A DNA stretch of 64,000 nucleotides from Phycisphaeraceae bacterium (GCA_019636625.1 JAHBXE010000016.1:1-64000); one strand, 5' to 3'; positions 51,982-61,033 are shown, numbered from the stretch's first letter. The notes: generated by a model not told the origin, from the sequence alone. A program made the numbers and translations.

Positions 51982-53066
51982 GGATTCTCCTTGGATTCGG
52001 AGGGTGTGTGCGGGGATCGGGGCGCGGCCTCGATGAACACGTCGACCTGCTGGCCGGCGTACACGGGCAGGCTCCCGGGGGTGAAAGCGTAGAGCACCTG
52101 GAGCACGCGCGTGTCCACGCGCTCGGCGCTGTCCCCGGTCAGGGACCGCTTGGGGATCACGTACGGCTCGATTCGGACGAACGTGAGGTCAAAGGCGATC
52201 TGGCTGTTGCCGCGCAGCGAGCCGCGGGCCTTGGCCCCCGGGCGGATGCGCCAGGCATCGTTCTCGTCCACATCGGTGCGGACGTGCAGCGTGTTCAGGT
52301 CGCCGGCGAGCATCAGGGGCGTGGCGAGCGGCCCGGCCTGCGCGAACTCGCCCACACGGATGTTGACCTGCAGGATGGTGCAGTCGATCGGCGCGCGGAC
52401 GGTGAGGCGGTCGAGGTCGGTTTCCGCCGCGTGGAGCTGGGCCTTGGCGGACTCCACCTGCGCCCTGGCCACCTCGAGGTCGGGCTTCCACGCGCCGGCC
52501 TTGAGGAGGTTCAGGTCCGCCCGTGCCTGCTCGAGCCGGGCCTGTGCCGCGGCGGCGGCGTAGCGGCGCTTGTTGAGCTCGTCCTGCGAGATGGCCCGCT
52601 TGTCGGAGACGCCCTCCCACATCTCCAACTGGGACCGGGCGTCGGACAGGGCGGCCTCGGCTTCACGGACGCGGGCCTCGGCGGCGGGGACTTCCTCGGG
52701 CCGGGGGAGGCTGGAGAGACGGGCGAAGGTCTGCTCGGCCGCGGCGAGTGCCGCCCGGCGGGTCTGGACCTCCGCCTTGACGGCGCGCTCGTCGATGGTG
52801 AAGAGCACATCGCCGGCCTTGACCCGATCGCCGACCTTGACACGCACACTCGTGGCGATGCCGGGCAGGGGCGTCCCGATGGCGATGTTCTGGGTGCTCG
52901 CTTCGACGATTCCCGCCCCGGCCACGAAGGCGGGGAAGGGAGACCTCGCGGGCTCGGCGACGGGGCGGGCCGGCGTGATGGGCTTGTTGGAAGCGCGGGC
53001 GGTGTAGATGGCCAGACCGACCCCGGCCACGGCGAGAAGCGGAACGATGTACTTGCGGATGAACAT
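51978..53066 (-). CDS. Periplasmic adaptor (HlyD/MacA family)
   Basis: 362-residue membrane-fusion protein linking the inner-membrane pump to the outer-membrane factor. An N-terminal transmembrane helix (about 7-23) is followed by a biotinyl-lipoyl strand (GIATSVRVKVGDRVKAGDVLFTID), a long alpha-hairpin (about 95-205; RRAALAAAEQTFARL... AAAAAQARLEQARADLNLL), the second lipoyl half (LTVRAPIDCTILQVNIRVGEF) and a beta-barrel (VRTDVDENDAWRI). GGGAG precedes the ATG. It sits 49 nt after the ATPase gene in the same operon. Confidence 0.92.
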   Translation of the reverse strand: MFIRKYIVPLLAVAGVGLAIYTARASNKPITPARPVAEPARSPFPAFVAGAGIVEASTQNIAIGTPLPGIATSVRVKVGDRVKAGDVLFTIDERAVKAEVQTRRAALAAAEQTFARLSSLPRPEEVPAAEARVREAEAALSDARSQLEMWEGVSDKRAISQDELNKRRYAAAAAQARLEQARADLNLLKAGAWKPDLEVARAQVESAKAQLHAAETDLDRLTVRAPIDCTILQVNIRVGEFAQAGPLATPLMLAGDLNTLHVRTDVDENDAWRIRPGAKARGSLRGNSQIAFDLTFVRIEPYVIPKRSLTGDSAERVDTRVLQVLYAFTPGSLPVYAGQQVDVFIEAAPRSPHTPSESKENP

Positions 53067-53115
53067 GGGTGTGACTCCCTGCGGACCGGCGCTCCTTCGG
53101 GCACCGGATCGCCGC

Positions 53116-53862
53116 CTACTCGAGGTCCTTGGGGCTGGTGACGATCTTCTCGATGTGCCCGTCGTCCATCTTGGCGATGCGGTCGGCGAAGCCGAAGATG
53201 CGGGCGTCGTGCGTGACGATGACCAGGGCGCGTTCCTGCGAGAGGGCGACGTTCTTCAGGAGGCGCATGATGATGTGGCCGGTTTCGTGGTCGAGCGCGC
53301 TGGTGGGTTCATCGCACACGATGAGCTTGGGCTCGTGGATCAGGGCGCGGGCAATCGCGACGCGCTGCTGCTGACCGCCGGAAAGCTGCGACGGGAGCGA
53401 ATGCGTGCGATCCCCGAGTCCCACCATGGCCAGCGTGTCGCGTGCCTTCTTCACGGCGGCGTGACGCGACTGGCCGAGGATCATCAGGGGGACCGCGACA
53501 TTCTCGGCCGCCGTGAGCGTGGGCAGGAGGTTGAACGCCTGGAAGACAAAGCCGACATTCTGGCCGCGCCAGAGGGTCTTGCGTCGCTGGCTCATGCCGG
53601 CGAAGTCGTTGTCGAAGACGGAGCACTCGCCGCCGTCACGGTCGAGGATCCCGGCGATGACGGAGATCAGCGTGGTCTTGCCGCAGCCGGAGGGGCCGAC
53701 GAGCATCATCAGTTCGCCCTTGGCGATGTCGAGGTCCACGCCGCGCAGCGCCGTGACCATCGTGTCGCCCTTGCCGTAGGACTTGGTGACGGCGCGGCAG
53801 CGGACGGCGGCGCTGCGGGTGTCGGCGGTCGGTTGGCCGGCGGCGAGGTTGACGGTGCTCAT
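53116..53862 (-). CDS. ABC exporter ATP-binding protein (MacB/LolD/DevA type)
   Basis: 248-residue ATPase energising the FtsX-like permease. Walker A is GPSGCGKTT (about residues 58-66), Q-loop FVFQAFNLLPT, signature LSGGQQQRVAIARAL, Walker B LIVCDEPTSALD and H-loop VTHD, all intact. The ATG overlaps the permease stop by four bases (ATGA), so the frame extending upstream is not used. In MacAB- and DevBCA-like systems such an ATPase pairs with a single or double permease; here two paralogous permeases are available at this locus. Confidence 0.94.
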   Translation of the reverse strand: MSTVNLAAGQPTADTRSAAVRCRAVTKSYGKGDTMVTALRGVDLDIAKGELMMLVGPSGCGKTTLISVIAGILDRDGGECSVFDNDFAGMSQRRKTLWRGQNVGFVFQAFNLLPTLTAAENVAVPLMILGQSRHAAVKKARDTLAMVGLGDRTHSLPSQLSGGQQQRVAIARALIHEPKLIVCDEPTSALDHETGHIIMRLLKNVALSQERALVIVTHDARIFGFADRIAKMDDGHIEKIVTSPKDLE

Positions 53863-55016
53863 GTGGCCCCCTTGAACACAATGGCGGGCTCCAGCCGGAG
53901 CACGCGAGCGAGACTGAGGATACCCGCGACCAGGCAGCAGATGAGGATGGCGCCCGCGCCGATGAGCGGGATCTGCCACACCATGCGGAAGGCCAGGTCG
54001 GCCTTGGCCAGGACACCGCCGCCGATGACCGCGGCCCCGACGCCGATCCCGAACCCGAGCGACCCGACGGTCAGCACCTGGACCGCGACCATCCGCACGA
54101 TGGCGCGATTGGTGACGCCCATGGCCTTGAGGGCGCCGAAGTTCCGGGACTGCTCGATCATGAACGTGTACAGCAGCAGCGCCGACACCAGCACGCCGAT
54201 CACAAACCCGAGGGCGATCGTGATGCCGAAGTTCACGAGGATGCCCGTCTGGATCATGATGTACCACATCGTGACCCAGGCGAACTCGTCCCCCGTGTAG
54301 GCGGCGAGACCGGTGGCCGCGCGGATGTCCGCGGCGACTTTCGCCGTGTCCGCCCCGGGACGAACCTTGGCAAGGACGAACTGGAGCTGCTTGCGCTGCG
54401 CCGGCGCCATGCGGAGCGCCCGCGAGTAGGTCGTGTAGACCATCGGTTCCCAGAAGAACTCGGGCCCCTTGGCGTACACACCAGCGACGCGGACCTCGTT
54501 GTCGTTGATGTCCAGGCGATCGCCCACACGCATGGGACGACGTGCCCCCGATTCGGACACGATCAGCTTCTTCCCGAGGTCCGCCTCGTTCACCAGCACC
54601 GCCCGATCGCCCCGCAGGTCGGCCAGTTCGCCTTCCACCATCCGCGGCGGGCCGCCGATCATCGTCGCATCATCGATCCCCACGACACGGACCTGCTGGA
54701 GCCGCCCGTCCGGCAAGCGGGCGGACAGGAACCCCTTGAACATCGGCACGGCCCACTCGACCCCGTCCACCGAGCGGACGCGCTGCAGCGCCGTGTCCAC
54801 GATGCGCTTGGCGTCGTCGGTGTGGTTCGTCTGCGGGTCCATGATCCAGAGGTCGGCCCCGCCGGTGTCCCGGATCCACGCGGCCATGCGGTGGATGTAC
54901 CCGTTGAAGATCGACGCCTGCTGCGTGACCAGCAGCGCCGCGAACGCGAGGCCGGCGACGAGACCGACGTACTTGAGGCGGTCACCCATGAGCATCCGGA
55001 GCGCGACGAAGTTCAT
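53859..55016 (-). CDS. FtsX/MacB-type ABC exporter permease 1
   Basis: 385-residue inner-membrane protein: one N-terminal helix (MNFVALRMLMGDRLKYVGLVAGLAFAALLVTQQ), a large extracytoplasmic core domain (about 40-235), then three C-terminal helices ending EPAIVFKGAT, the FtsX topology. It has no own ATPase domain; the ATPase gene overlaps its stop. The ATG at 55016 overlaps the TetR stop (ATGA) and has GGGAGA upstream. It is paralogous to permease 2 at 55732-56913 along its whole length. Confidence 0.9.
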   Translation of the reverse strand: MNFVALRMLMGDRLKYVGLVAGLAFAALLVTQQASIFNGYIHRMAAWIRDTGGADLWIMDPQTNHTDDAKRIVDTALQRVRSVDGVEWAVPMFKGFLSARLPDGRLQQVRVVGIDDATMIGGPPRMVEGELADLRGDRAVLVNEADLGKKLIVSESGARRPMRVGDRLDINDNEVRVAGVYAKGPEFFWEPMVYTTYSRALRMAPAQRKQLQFVLAKVRPGADTAKVAADIRAATGLAAYTGDEFAWVTMWYIMIQTGILVNFGITIALGFVIGVLVSALLLYTFMIEQSRNFGALKAMGVTNRAIVRMVAVQVLTVGSLGFGIGVGAAVIGGGVLAKADLAFRMVWQIPLIGAGAILICCLVAGILSLARVLRLEPAIVFKGAT

Positions 55017-55645
55017 CGACGATCTCCCGGCTTGAGCACGCCGCGGAGCAGCGCCTCCACCATGAAGTGGGCCCGCTTCTCGACGGAGCGCCATCGCATC
55101 CAGGGTTCGTCGCCCTTCACGATCTCGAGCGAGGCGACGCCGTGCACGCCGGCCCAGAGGGTCTGCGAGAGCAGCTCGGGATCGTCGGCCTCGAAGCGGC
55201 CCTGCTCCACGCCCTGCTTGACGGCGTGGCGGAGGGCCGCGTAACCATCGTGGTCGGGATCGCCGGTGTGACAGGCGTCGTCCGTGGACGGACCGACGGG
55301 GTGGGGCGTCATGAACATGAGGCGGTAGTGCGATGGGTGCTCGACCGCGAAGCGGATGTACGCCAGGCCCATCCGACGGATGCGTTCGATCGGGTCATCG
55401 ATCTTCCCGAGGCGGCCCATCGTCTGGCCGAAGGCGCCGAAGTCGTGCCGGCAGAGGGACCGGACCAGGTCGTCCTTGTCCTTGAAGTGGGTGTACAGGC
55501 CGGCCGCGGTGTAGTCGATCGCGGAGGCGATCTTGCGCATCGACACGGCCTCGACACCCTCGGCGACGAACAGCTCGCGCGCGGCGGCCAGGATCTTCTC
55601 CTGGACCTCTGCTCGTTCGCGTGCTCGCCGGGTGTCGGACGTCAT
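55013..55645 (-). CDS. TetR-family repressor 1 of the exporter operon
   Basis: 210-residue ligand-sensing repressor. The N-terminal HTH is complete: EKILAAARELFVAEGVEAVSMRKIASAIDYTAAGLYTHFKDKDDLVRSL (about residues 15-63), followed by a TetR ligand domain with SHYRLMFMTPHPVG and a TetR_C_33-like C-terminus. It is the first gene of the exporter operon and overlaps the permease start. Two operator-like sites overlap its own promoter, implying autoregulation. The inducer is unknown. Confidence 0.92.
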   Translation of the reverse strand: MTSDTRRARERAEVQEKILAAARELFVAEGVEAVSMRKIASAIDYTAAGLYTHFKDKDDLVRSLCRHDFGAFGQTMGRLGKIDDPIERIRRMGLAYIRFAVEHPSHYRLMFMTPHPVGPSTDDACHTGDPDHDGYAALRHAVKQGVEQGRFEADDPELLSQTLWAGVHGVASLEIVKGDEPWMRWRSVEKRAHFMVEALLRGVLKPGDRR

Positions 55646-55660
55646 CGGTGGCTCATTGAG

Positions 55661-55700
55661 TTAACACTGTTAGGCTACCTTACACTGTTCGTCAAGTCAA
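55661..55700 (-). promoter_or_regulatory. Promoter with two TetR operator-like sites
   Basis: On the minus strand, TTGACT (55695-55700) and TAGCCT (55672-55677) are 17 nt apart; a shifted pair TTGACG/TAACAG is also possible. A perfect 11-bp palindrome TAACA-C-TGTTA (55662-55672) overlaps the -10 region, and a related ACACTGT site centred at 55685 lies 18 bp away between the boxes. Two TetR dimers bound there would block RNA polymerase. This is the only operator-like sequence before tetR1. Confidence 0.55.
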
Positions 55701-55731
55701 CCCGCCGGCGCGGAGTTTTCAACGGATCCGA

Positions 55732-56913
55732 TCATCCCTTGAACACGACCGCCGGCTCGAGGCGGATCACTTTCTGGATGGAAACCAGCGAGGCGAGGAG
55801 GCAGATCGCCGTCACGGCGGCGCCGGAGATCGCCAGGGTCTGCCAGAGGAGCCGGAAGGCCAGTTCGGTGTTGCCCGACAGGGTGGAACCGAGGAACGCG
55901 GCGAGCCCGACGCCAAGCCCATAGCCGATCATCCCGACGATGAGCCCCTGGAGCAGGATCATGCCCAGGAGGCGCGTGTTGCTCGCGCCCATGGCCTTGA
56001 GCGCGCCGAAGTGGCGGAGGTTGTCGAGCGTGAAGTTGTAGAACGTCTGCCCGGCGATGGCCGTGCCGACGAGGAAGCCGAGCGTGACGGAGATGCCGAA
56101 GTTGATCGGGATGCCCGTGAACTTCATGAAGTACATGACGGTCTTCCAGGAAAAGTCCCATCCCGTGTGCGCCTGGAGACCGGTCTCGCGGGTGATGCGC
56201 CGGCAGACCTCCCGGGGATCGGCGCCGTCGTTCACCTTGGCGATGATGAACGAGAGCAGTTTGCGCTCGCGCGGGGCGAAGCCCATCGCGCGGGAATAGG
56301 TCGTGTAGATCACCGGCTGGCTCTGGAACGTCCGGCTGACGCTGCAGATGCCGACCACCACGGCCCGCTTGTCGTTGAGTTCCAGCGTGTCGCCGATGGT
56401 CAGCGGAACCTTCGGGGCGTTGGGCAGGATGTTCCCGTCGGCATCGCGCGCAAACTTGGCCAGGCGCGTGCGGGCGCCGACGACGTCCACGATGACGCCC
56501 TCGGATCGCCGCAGGTCCTCGATCGAGCCCTCGATCATCTCCGGCGGGCCGCCCGCCAGCGAGGCGTCGTCGAGCCCGATCACGTTGCACGACTGGAACA
56601 TGCCGTCGGCCATCCGCGCCCGGAGTATCCCCTTGTACAGCGGCACGGCCCACGCCACGCCCTCCACCCCCCGCGTCCGCAGGAGCATCGTGTCCTGCAT
56701 GGGCTTGATGTCGTCGATGAACTGGACCTTCGGGTCCATGACCCAGATGTCCGGCCCGCCCGTGTCGGACAGGAACCCGAACGTCCGGCTCATCAACCCG
56801 ACAAAGATCGACGACTGCTGCGTGATGAGGAACGAGGCGAAGGTCAGGCCAAGGAGAATCCCGAAGTACTTCGCCTTGTCGCCCATCAGCATCTGGATCG
56901 CGACGAACCTCAT
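55732..56913 (-). CDS. FtsX/MacB-type ABC exporter permease 2
   Basis: 393-residue paralogue of permease 1: same start (MRFVAIQMLMGDKAKYFGILLGLTFASFLITQQ), same extracytoplasmic DTGGPDIWVMDP segment, same three C-terminal helices and ending LEPAVVFKG. No ATPase gene is attached. It overlaps tetR2 (ATGA) and has GGGAG 8 nt upstream of the ATG. It may form a heterodimer with permease 1 or share its ATPase (inference). The stop is followed by the tetR1 promoter region. Confidence 0.9.
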   Translation of the reverse strand: MRFVAIQMLMGDKAKYFGILLGLTFASFLITQQSSIFVGLMSRTFGFLSDTGGPDIWVMDPKVQFIDDIKPMQDTMLLRTRGVEGVAWAVPLYKGILRARMADGMFQSCNVIGLDDASLAGGPPEMIEGSIEDLRRSEGVIVDVVGARTRLAKFARDADGNILPNAPKVPLTIGDTLELNDKRAVVVGICSVSRTFQSQPVIYTTYSRAMGFAPRERKLLSFIIAKVNDGADPREVCRRITRETGLQAHTGWDFSWKTVMYFMKFTGIPINFGISVTLGFLVGTAIAGQTFYNFTLDNLRHFGALKAMGASNTRLLGMILLQGLIVGMIGYGLGVGLAAFLGSTLSGNTELAFRLLWQTLAISGAAVTAICLLASLVSIQKVIRLEPAVVFKG

Positions 56914-57569
56914 GGTGTGGCTCCCTTCGCCGCGCCGGCCCGGATCGATGCGATGGCCCGGAGCGAAAAGTCCGCGATGTGCCCCGCGAGGGCGTCCAAT
57001 GCCGCGGTGTCGTACGCCTGCTCCGGCATCAGCCGCCGGATCATGGGCCGGCAGTGCTTGTGGAACAGGCACTGTCCCACCACGCTGGCAGCGCAGAGCC
57101 GGACTCGGTCCGGGTCCGCGGCAGGACCGAGCAGGTCCGCCAGGATGGACCGGAGCCGCTCGTACTGCGGCCGCGCGAAGGTCTCCGCCAGGTGATCGAG
57201 CGCGGCGGTCGGCTCCACCATTTCGCGGCTGATCAGCTTGCCGTGCCAGGCCGGGCGGCCTTCATCCAGCAGTCGGTACAGGTACGTTCGGATGAAAGCC
57301 CGAAGTCGATCTTCCGCCGGCAACTTGGGATCGGCGCCGCCCCCGATCGGGTACTTCGCCAGCGCGTAGCCCGCGGCGAACTCGATCACAGCCCGGTAGA
57401 GGCCTTCCTTGTCCCGGAAGTGGTAGTTGACCGCCGCGATATTGGCCCCGGCCCGCTCGCAAATCTCACGGACCGTGGCGCCGCGGAATCCATGCTCGGC
57501 GAAAATCTCGCCCGCGGCTTCGAGGAGCCGTGTTCTCGTATCCGCACTGGATTCCTGGGTCAAATGCAT
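56910..57569 (-). CDS. TetR-family repressor 2 (CerR/DUF1956-like)
   Basis: 219-residue regulator. HTH: TRTRLLEAAGEIFAEHGFRGATVREICERAGANIAAVNYHFRDKEGLYRAV (about 12-62). The C-terminal domain (ISREMVEPTAALDHLAETF, CLFHKHCRPMIRRLMPEQ) matches the CerR/DUF1956 branch. The ATG at 57569 is nearly at the predicted transcription start; a palindrome lies directly before it. It overlaps permease 2 and so forms a second transcription unit with it. The two TetR proteins belong to different branches, so the signals probably differ. Confidence 0.9.
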   Translation of the reverse strand: MHLTQESSADTRTRLLEAAGEIFAEHGFRGATVREICERAGANIAAVNYHFRDKEGLYRAVIEFAAGYALAKYPIGGGADPKLPAEDRLRAFIRTYLYRLLDEGRPAWHGKLISREMVEPTAALDHLAETFARPQYERLRSILADLLGPAADPDRVRLCAASVVGQCLFHKHCRPMIRRLMPEQAYDTAALDALAGHIADFSLRAIASIRAGAAKGATP

Positions 57570-57608
57570 GTTTGAAACGAGCGTATGAGCACGGGGGTGG
57601 TGGGTCAA
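57570..57608 (-). promoter_or_regulatory. Promoter and palindrome upstream of tetR2
   Basis: On the minus strand, TTGACC (57603-57608), a 17-nt spacer and TACGCT (57580-57585) form a plausible promoter. A 9-bp palindrome GTTT-C-AAAC (57570-57578) lies between the -10 box and the start codon, where repressor binding would block transcription. The predicted transcript would be nearly leaderless. Confidence 0.45.
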
Positions 57609-57615
57609 GGAGAGG

Positions 57616-57671
57616 TAGGCGAGAGGCGGAAGGCGAGAGGCGGAAGGCGGGGGGCGGGGGGCGGGAGGGGG
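57616..57671 (+). repeat. G-rich tandem repeat, G-quadruplex candidate
   Basis: Short tandem units of AGGCGAG/AGGCGGA pass into four G-runs (57649-57654, 57656-57661, 57663-57665, 57667-57671) separated by single bases, an ideal G-quadruplex layout on the plus strand and C-rich on the tetR2 coding strand. The rest of 57609-57960 contains no gene I can support. Confidence 0.5.
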
Positions 57672-57960
57672 AACTGTGGGGCGATGGCGTGGGTTGTGAT
57701 CGACGCGAACGGCGGGGTCGCCGTTCAGGCGTCGTGCTGCACCGCATGCTTGGCGGGAAGTGGTGAGTTGGACTCGACGAATCGGTAGTTCGTGCGGATC
57801 GATGCGGCCGAGGCGAGGCTGGCACCGGCTTGCGCGCACGGATGTTGATCCCATCGGCAACGCGTGTGCCGCGGAAGCACCCAACGGATTAATGTCTCTT
57901 GCTGCATCGTCGGCCGCATCGACGCGGTATCCTCTGCCTGTGCCTGTCGCCGCGCCCAAG

Positions 57961-59994
57961 ATGACCCCGATTCCTGAATACACGTTCTCCGGCGAAACGC
58001 TCTCGCGTGAGAACCGGGAGTGGCTGCTGACCAACGGAAAGGGCGGCTTTGCGATGGGAACGGCCTGGGGCACGCCGACGCGGCGGTACCACGGCTTGTT
58101 CGTTCCCTCGATGCACCCTCCGGTGCAGCGCGAGGTCATGCTGCAGAGCCTCGCGGAGATGGTGGTCATCGCGCCGGGAACGGACCGGGAGCGCCACATC
58201 CACCTCACGCCCTACGCCTTTCACGGCGGCGCGGCGCCGGCGATGCCCGTGTCGTTGATCCGCTTTACGCGCTCGCCGATCGCGTGCTCGTGGCTGTACC
58301 GGATCGGGCACGGTTCGGACCTGGTTGAAGTCGACAAGACGCTCCACCTTCACCGCGATTCACAGGCGGTATCGGTTTCGTATTCGCTCCGGGTTGGAAT
58401 GGACATTGCCCGGTTGCAGGTCCGCCCCATGCTCCGCATGCAAGACGCCCATTCGCTCCTGCGGGCTTCCGAGCACGCCGGTTTCCGGGCCGATTCATCG
58501 CAGCGGCACGTCAAGGTGCAGCGCGAATGGCGCACGCTCGACCTCGCCTGCGATGCGGGGTGGTTCGAGGAGGCGGCGCAGTGGTGGTACAACTTCGCGT
58601 ACGAGCACGAACGTGATCGCGGGTACGACTGGGTCGAGGACCTGTGGAGCCCCGGCGCGTTCAATCTCCAACTCCGGCCTGCCGCGACCGGTGGCATCAC
58701 GATCACGGCGTGGACCGCCTCGCCCCCGGCCTCGCTCAGCGATTCGCGTGCGGCCGCCGCGGCCCGGCTGAGCGCCCTGGTCGCGGCCACCGCCGATTCG
58801 GCCCCGCCCTCCGAGCGTGGCCCGATTGCCAAACTGGTCGCGGCGTCGGACGACTTCGTGGTTCACCGCGCCGGCGGCGACGCCTCGGCGCGGTCGATCA
58901 TCGCGGGCTACCCGTGGTTCAGTGATTGGGGGCGCGATTCGATGATCGCCTGCGGCGGGCTGCTCCTGTCCACCGGGCGATTCGACGAGGCACGCTCCGT
59001 GCTGGCGACGTTCGCCTCGCACCGGCGCAACGGCCTGATCCCCAACCTCTTCAACGATCAGACCGGCGAGGCGGAGTACAACACGGCGGACGCTTCGCTG
59101 TGGTTTCTGCATGCGGCGTGCGAGTACCTTCGCGCTTCGGACGACGCCGAGGGTTTCGTCTCGCTCCTCAAGCCCGCGTGCCTGGACATCATCGACGCGT
59201 ACCGGGAAGGGACGGAGTTCGGCATTCGCGTCGACCCGAGCGACGGGCTGGTCATGGCCGGCAACGCCACGACACAACTGACGTGGATGGACGCCAAGCG
59301 TGACGGCATCGCCTTCACGCCGCGCCACGGCAAGCCCGTGGAACTCTCCGCCCTGTGGCACCACGGTGTGCTCTCCGTCGCGGCGGCGATCCGGCAGGTC
59401 AAGGGCTCGCGCGCGACAGAGCTCGAGCGCCTCGCCCGCAAGACGGCGGACCATTTCCGCGTGCTGTTCTGGAACGGCAAGAGTCTGCACGATGTGCTGG
59501 AGCCGGGTCGCAACGGGACGTGGAAGCCCGTTGCTCAGACCCGTCCCAACCAGATCTTCGCCGTGAGCCTGGCGAACTCTCCCCTCGAGAAGTCCCAACA
59601 GAAGTCTGTCGTGGCCGTTGCCCGCGAGCAACTGCTCACGCCGCGCGGCCTGAAAACCCTGGCCGCGGGCGAGCCCGGCTACAAGGGCCGGTACCGCGGT
59701 CCGATGTTGGAGCGGGACGCGGCGTACCACAATGGCACGGTCTGGCCCTGGCTGCTGGGCCCCTACGCCGAGGCTGTCATGCGGGCGGATGGTTTCTCCT
59801 CCGCTTCGCGTGCAGAGGCCCGGTCGGTCCTGCAGCCGCTCCTGAACGTGCTGGGCGGTTCCTGCCCCGGGCAGTTGCCCGAGGTATTTGATGCCGAGGA
59901 CACGCCGGCCGAGCCCGCTCGTCCCGGCGGCTGCCCGGCGCAGGCCTGGTCGGTGGCCGAGGCGCTCCGCGTGTGGCTGATGACGCGAACGTGA
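57961..59994 (+). CDS. Glycogen debranching enzyme, GH133 amylo-alpha-1,6-glucosidase
   Basis: 677-residue enzyme removing alpha-1,6 branches of glycogen. The N-terminal domain begins LLTNGKGGFAMGTAWGTPTRRYHGLFV (about residues 21-47), and the catalytic (alpha/alpha)6 barrel shows GYPWFSDWGRDSMIACGGLLL, GLIPNLFNDQTGEAEYNTADASLWFLHA, the general-acid-region Asp in DPSDGLVMAG, and WPWLLGPYAEAV near the end. The ATG at 57961 starts just before conserved sequence; the frame opens further upstream. Probably works with the GH57 enzyme at 8302 in glycogen turnover. It diverges from tetR2. Confidence 0.9.
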   Translation: MTPIPEYTFSGETLSRENREWLLTNGKGGFAMGTAWGTPTRRYHGLFVPSMHPPVQREVMLQSLAEMVVIAPGTDRERHIHLTPYAFHGGAAPAMPVSLIRFTRSPIACSWLYRIGHGSDLVEVDKTLHLHRDSQAVSVSYSLRVGMDIARLQVRPMLRMQDAHSLLRASEHAGFRADSSQRHVKVQREWRTLDLACDAGWFEEAAQWWYNFAYEHERDRGYDWVEDLWSPGAFNLQLRPAATGGITITAWTASPPASLSDSRAAAAARLSALVAATADSAPPSERGPIAKLVAASDDFVVHRAGGDASARSIIAGYPWFSDWGRDSMIACGGLLLSTGRFDEARSVLATFASHRRNGLIPNLFNDQTGEAEYNTADASLWFLHAACEYLRASDDAEGFVSLLKPACLDIIDAYREGTEFGIRVDPSDGLVMAGNATTQLTWMDAKRDGIAFTPRHGKPVELSALWHHGVLSVAAAIRQVKGSRATELERLARKTADHFRVLFWNGKSLHDVLEPGRNGTWKPVAQTRPNQIFAVSLANSPLEKSQQKSVVAVAREQLLTPRGLKTLAAGEPGYKGRYRGPMLERDAAYHNGTVWPWLLGPYAEAVMRADGFSSASRAEARSVLQPLLNVLGGSCPGQLPEVFDAEDTPAEPARPGGCPAQAWSVAEALRVWLMTRT

Positions 59995-60016
59995 GCACGC
60001 CCGTACGCTTGGGGCC

Positions 60017-60985
60017 GTGTCGGCTCCTGAGGACATTTCGCGTGCGCTGGCCGTGCTGCGGGCGGGCGGGCTGGTGGCCTTTCCAACCGAGACGGTGTAC
60101 GGGCTTGGCGCCGATGCAAGCAGCACCGCGGCCGTAGCGCGGGTGTACGCGCTCAAGGGACGGCCCGCGACCAACCCGCTGATCGTGCATGTGAGTGGGA
60201 GGGACATGGCCCGGGCCCTCGTGTCCAACTGGCCGGAGGGGGCGGAGAGGTTGGCGCGGGCGTTCTGGCCGGGGCCGCTGACGATCGTCCTTCCCCGGTC
60301 GGCACAGGTGCCGGACATCGTGACGGGGGGCGGGCCGAACGTTGGCGTGCGTTGCCCGGATCATCACCTGACCTTGACGCTGCTGGAGGCGTTCGGGCCG
60401 CTGGTGGGGCCGAGCGCGAACCCATCGGGCCGGGTGTCACCCACGACCGCGGCGCACGTGCGGGCGTCGTTCTCGGAGGACGATGTCTTCGTGCTCGATG
60501 GTGGCCCCTGCCGCGCGGGGATCGAATCGACCGTGGTGTCGCTGGCCGAGTCGCCGGCGCGGGTGCTTCGGCCCGGCGTGATCAGCGCGGCGGAGATCGA
60601 GAGGGTGCTGGGTCGGGAAGTGGCGGACTTTGTTCCCGGTGCCCCGGCTGAGGGAGGCGAGCCGCTGGCAAGCCCGGGCCTGCTCGCCCAGCACTACGCG
60701 CCCGTGACGCCCGCGGCGATGATGGAGCGGGAAGGAATCGGCAGGGCGATGCGGGCGACGCTGGACCCGATCGTGGCGCTGGTGCTCTCCCCGATTGAGA
60801 CGCCGCCGCCGCACGCGGCGATCCTGCTTCCCTCGACGGCGAAGGCGTACGCGGCGAGGCTGTACGCCGCGCTCCGCGAGGCCGACGAGTGCCGCGCTTC
60901 GCAGATCCTGATCGAACCGCCGCCCGACCGGGGTCCGATCTGGGAGGCGGTGGCGGATCGGCTCCGCCGAGCGACTCACGGGTGA
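60017..60985 (+). CDS. L-threonylcarbamoyladenylate synthase, Sua5 type
   Basis: Makes threonylcarbamoyl-AMP for tRNA t6A37 modification, the substrate of TsaD/TsaB. The 322-residue product carries the YrdC domain (about 1-190; AFPTETVYGLGADA, KGRPATNPLIVHV, FWPGPLTIVLP, VRCPDHHLT, GPSANPSGRVSPT) and a Sua5 C-terminal domain (about 210-322, SPGLLAQHYAPVTP). The two-domain form is the Sua5 branch rather than single-domain TsaC. GTG start; it follows the GH133 gene by 22 nt in the same direction. Confidence 0.93.
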   Translation: MSAPEDISRALAVLRAGGLVAFPTETVYGLGADASSTAAVARVYALKGRPATNPLIVHVSGRDMARALVSNWPEGAERLARAFWPGPLTIVLPRSAQVPDIVTGGGPNVGVRCPDHHLTLTLLEAFGPLVGPSANPSGRVSPTTAAHVRASFSEDDVFVLDGGPCRAGIESTVVSLAESPARVLRPGVISAAEIERVLGREVADFVPGAPAEGGEPLASPGLLAQHYAPVTPAAMMEREGIGRAMRATLDPIVALVLSPIETPPPHAAILLPSTAKAYAARLYAALREADECRASQILIEPPPDRGPIWEAVADRLRRATHG

Positions 60986-61033
60986 TGACGGTCGCTGTTT
61001 GGGACGGAATCCGTCGACGGCAAAGCCGGTTCC

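Noticed and set aside
57585-57788. Small plus-strand open frame upstream of the debranching enzyme
   Set aside because: It translates the G-rich tandem repeat, has no ribosome site and no recognisable sequence.
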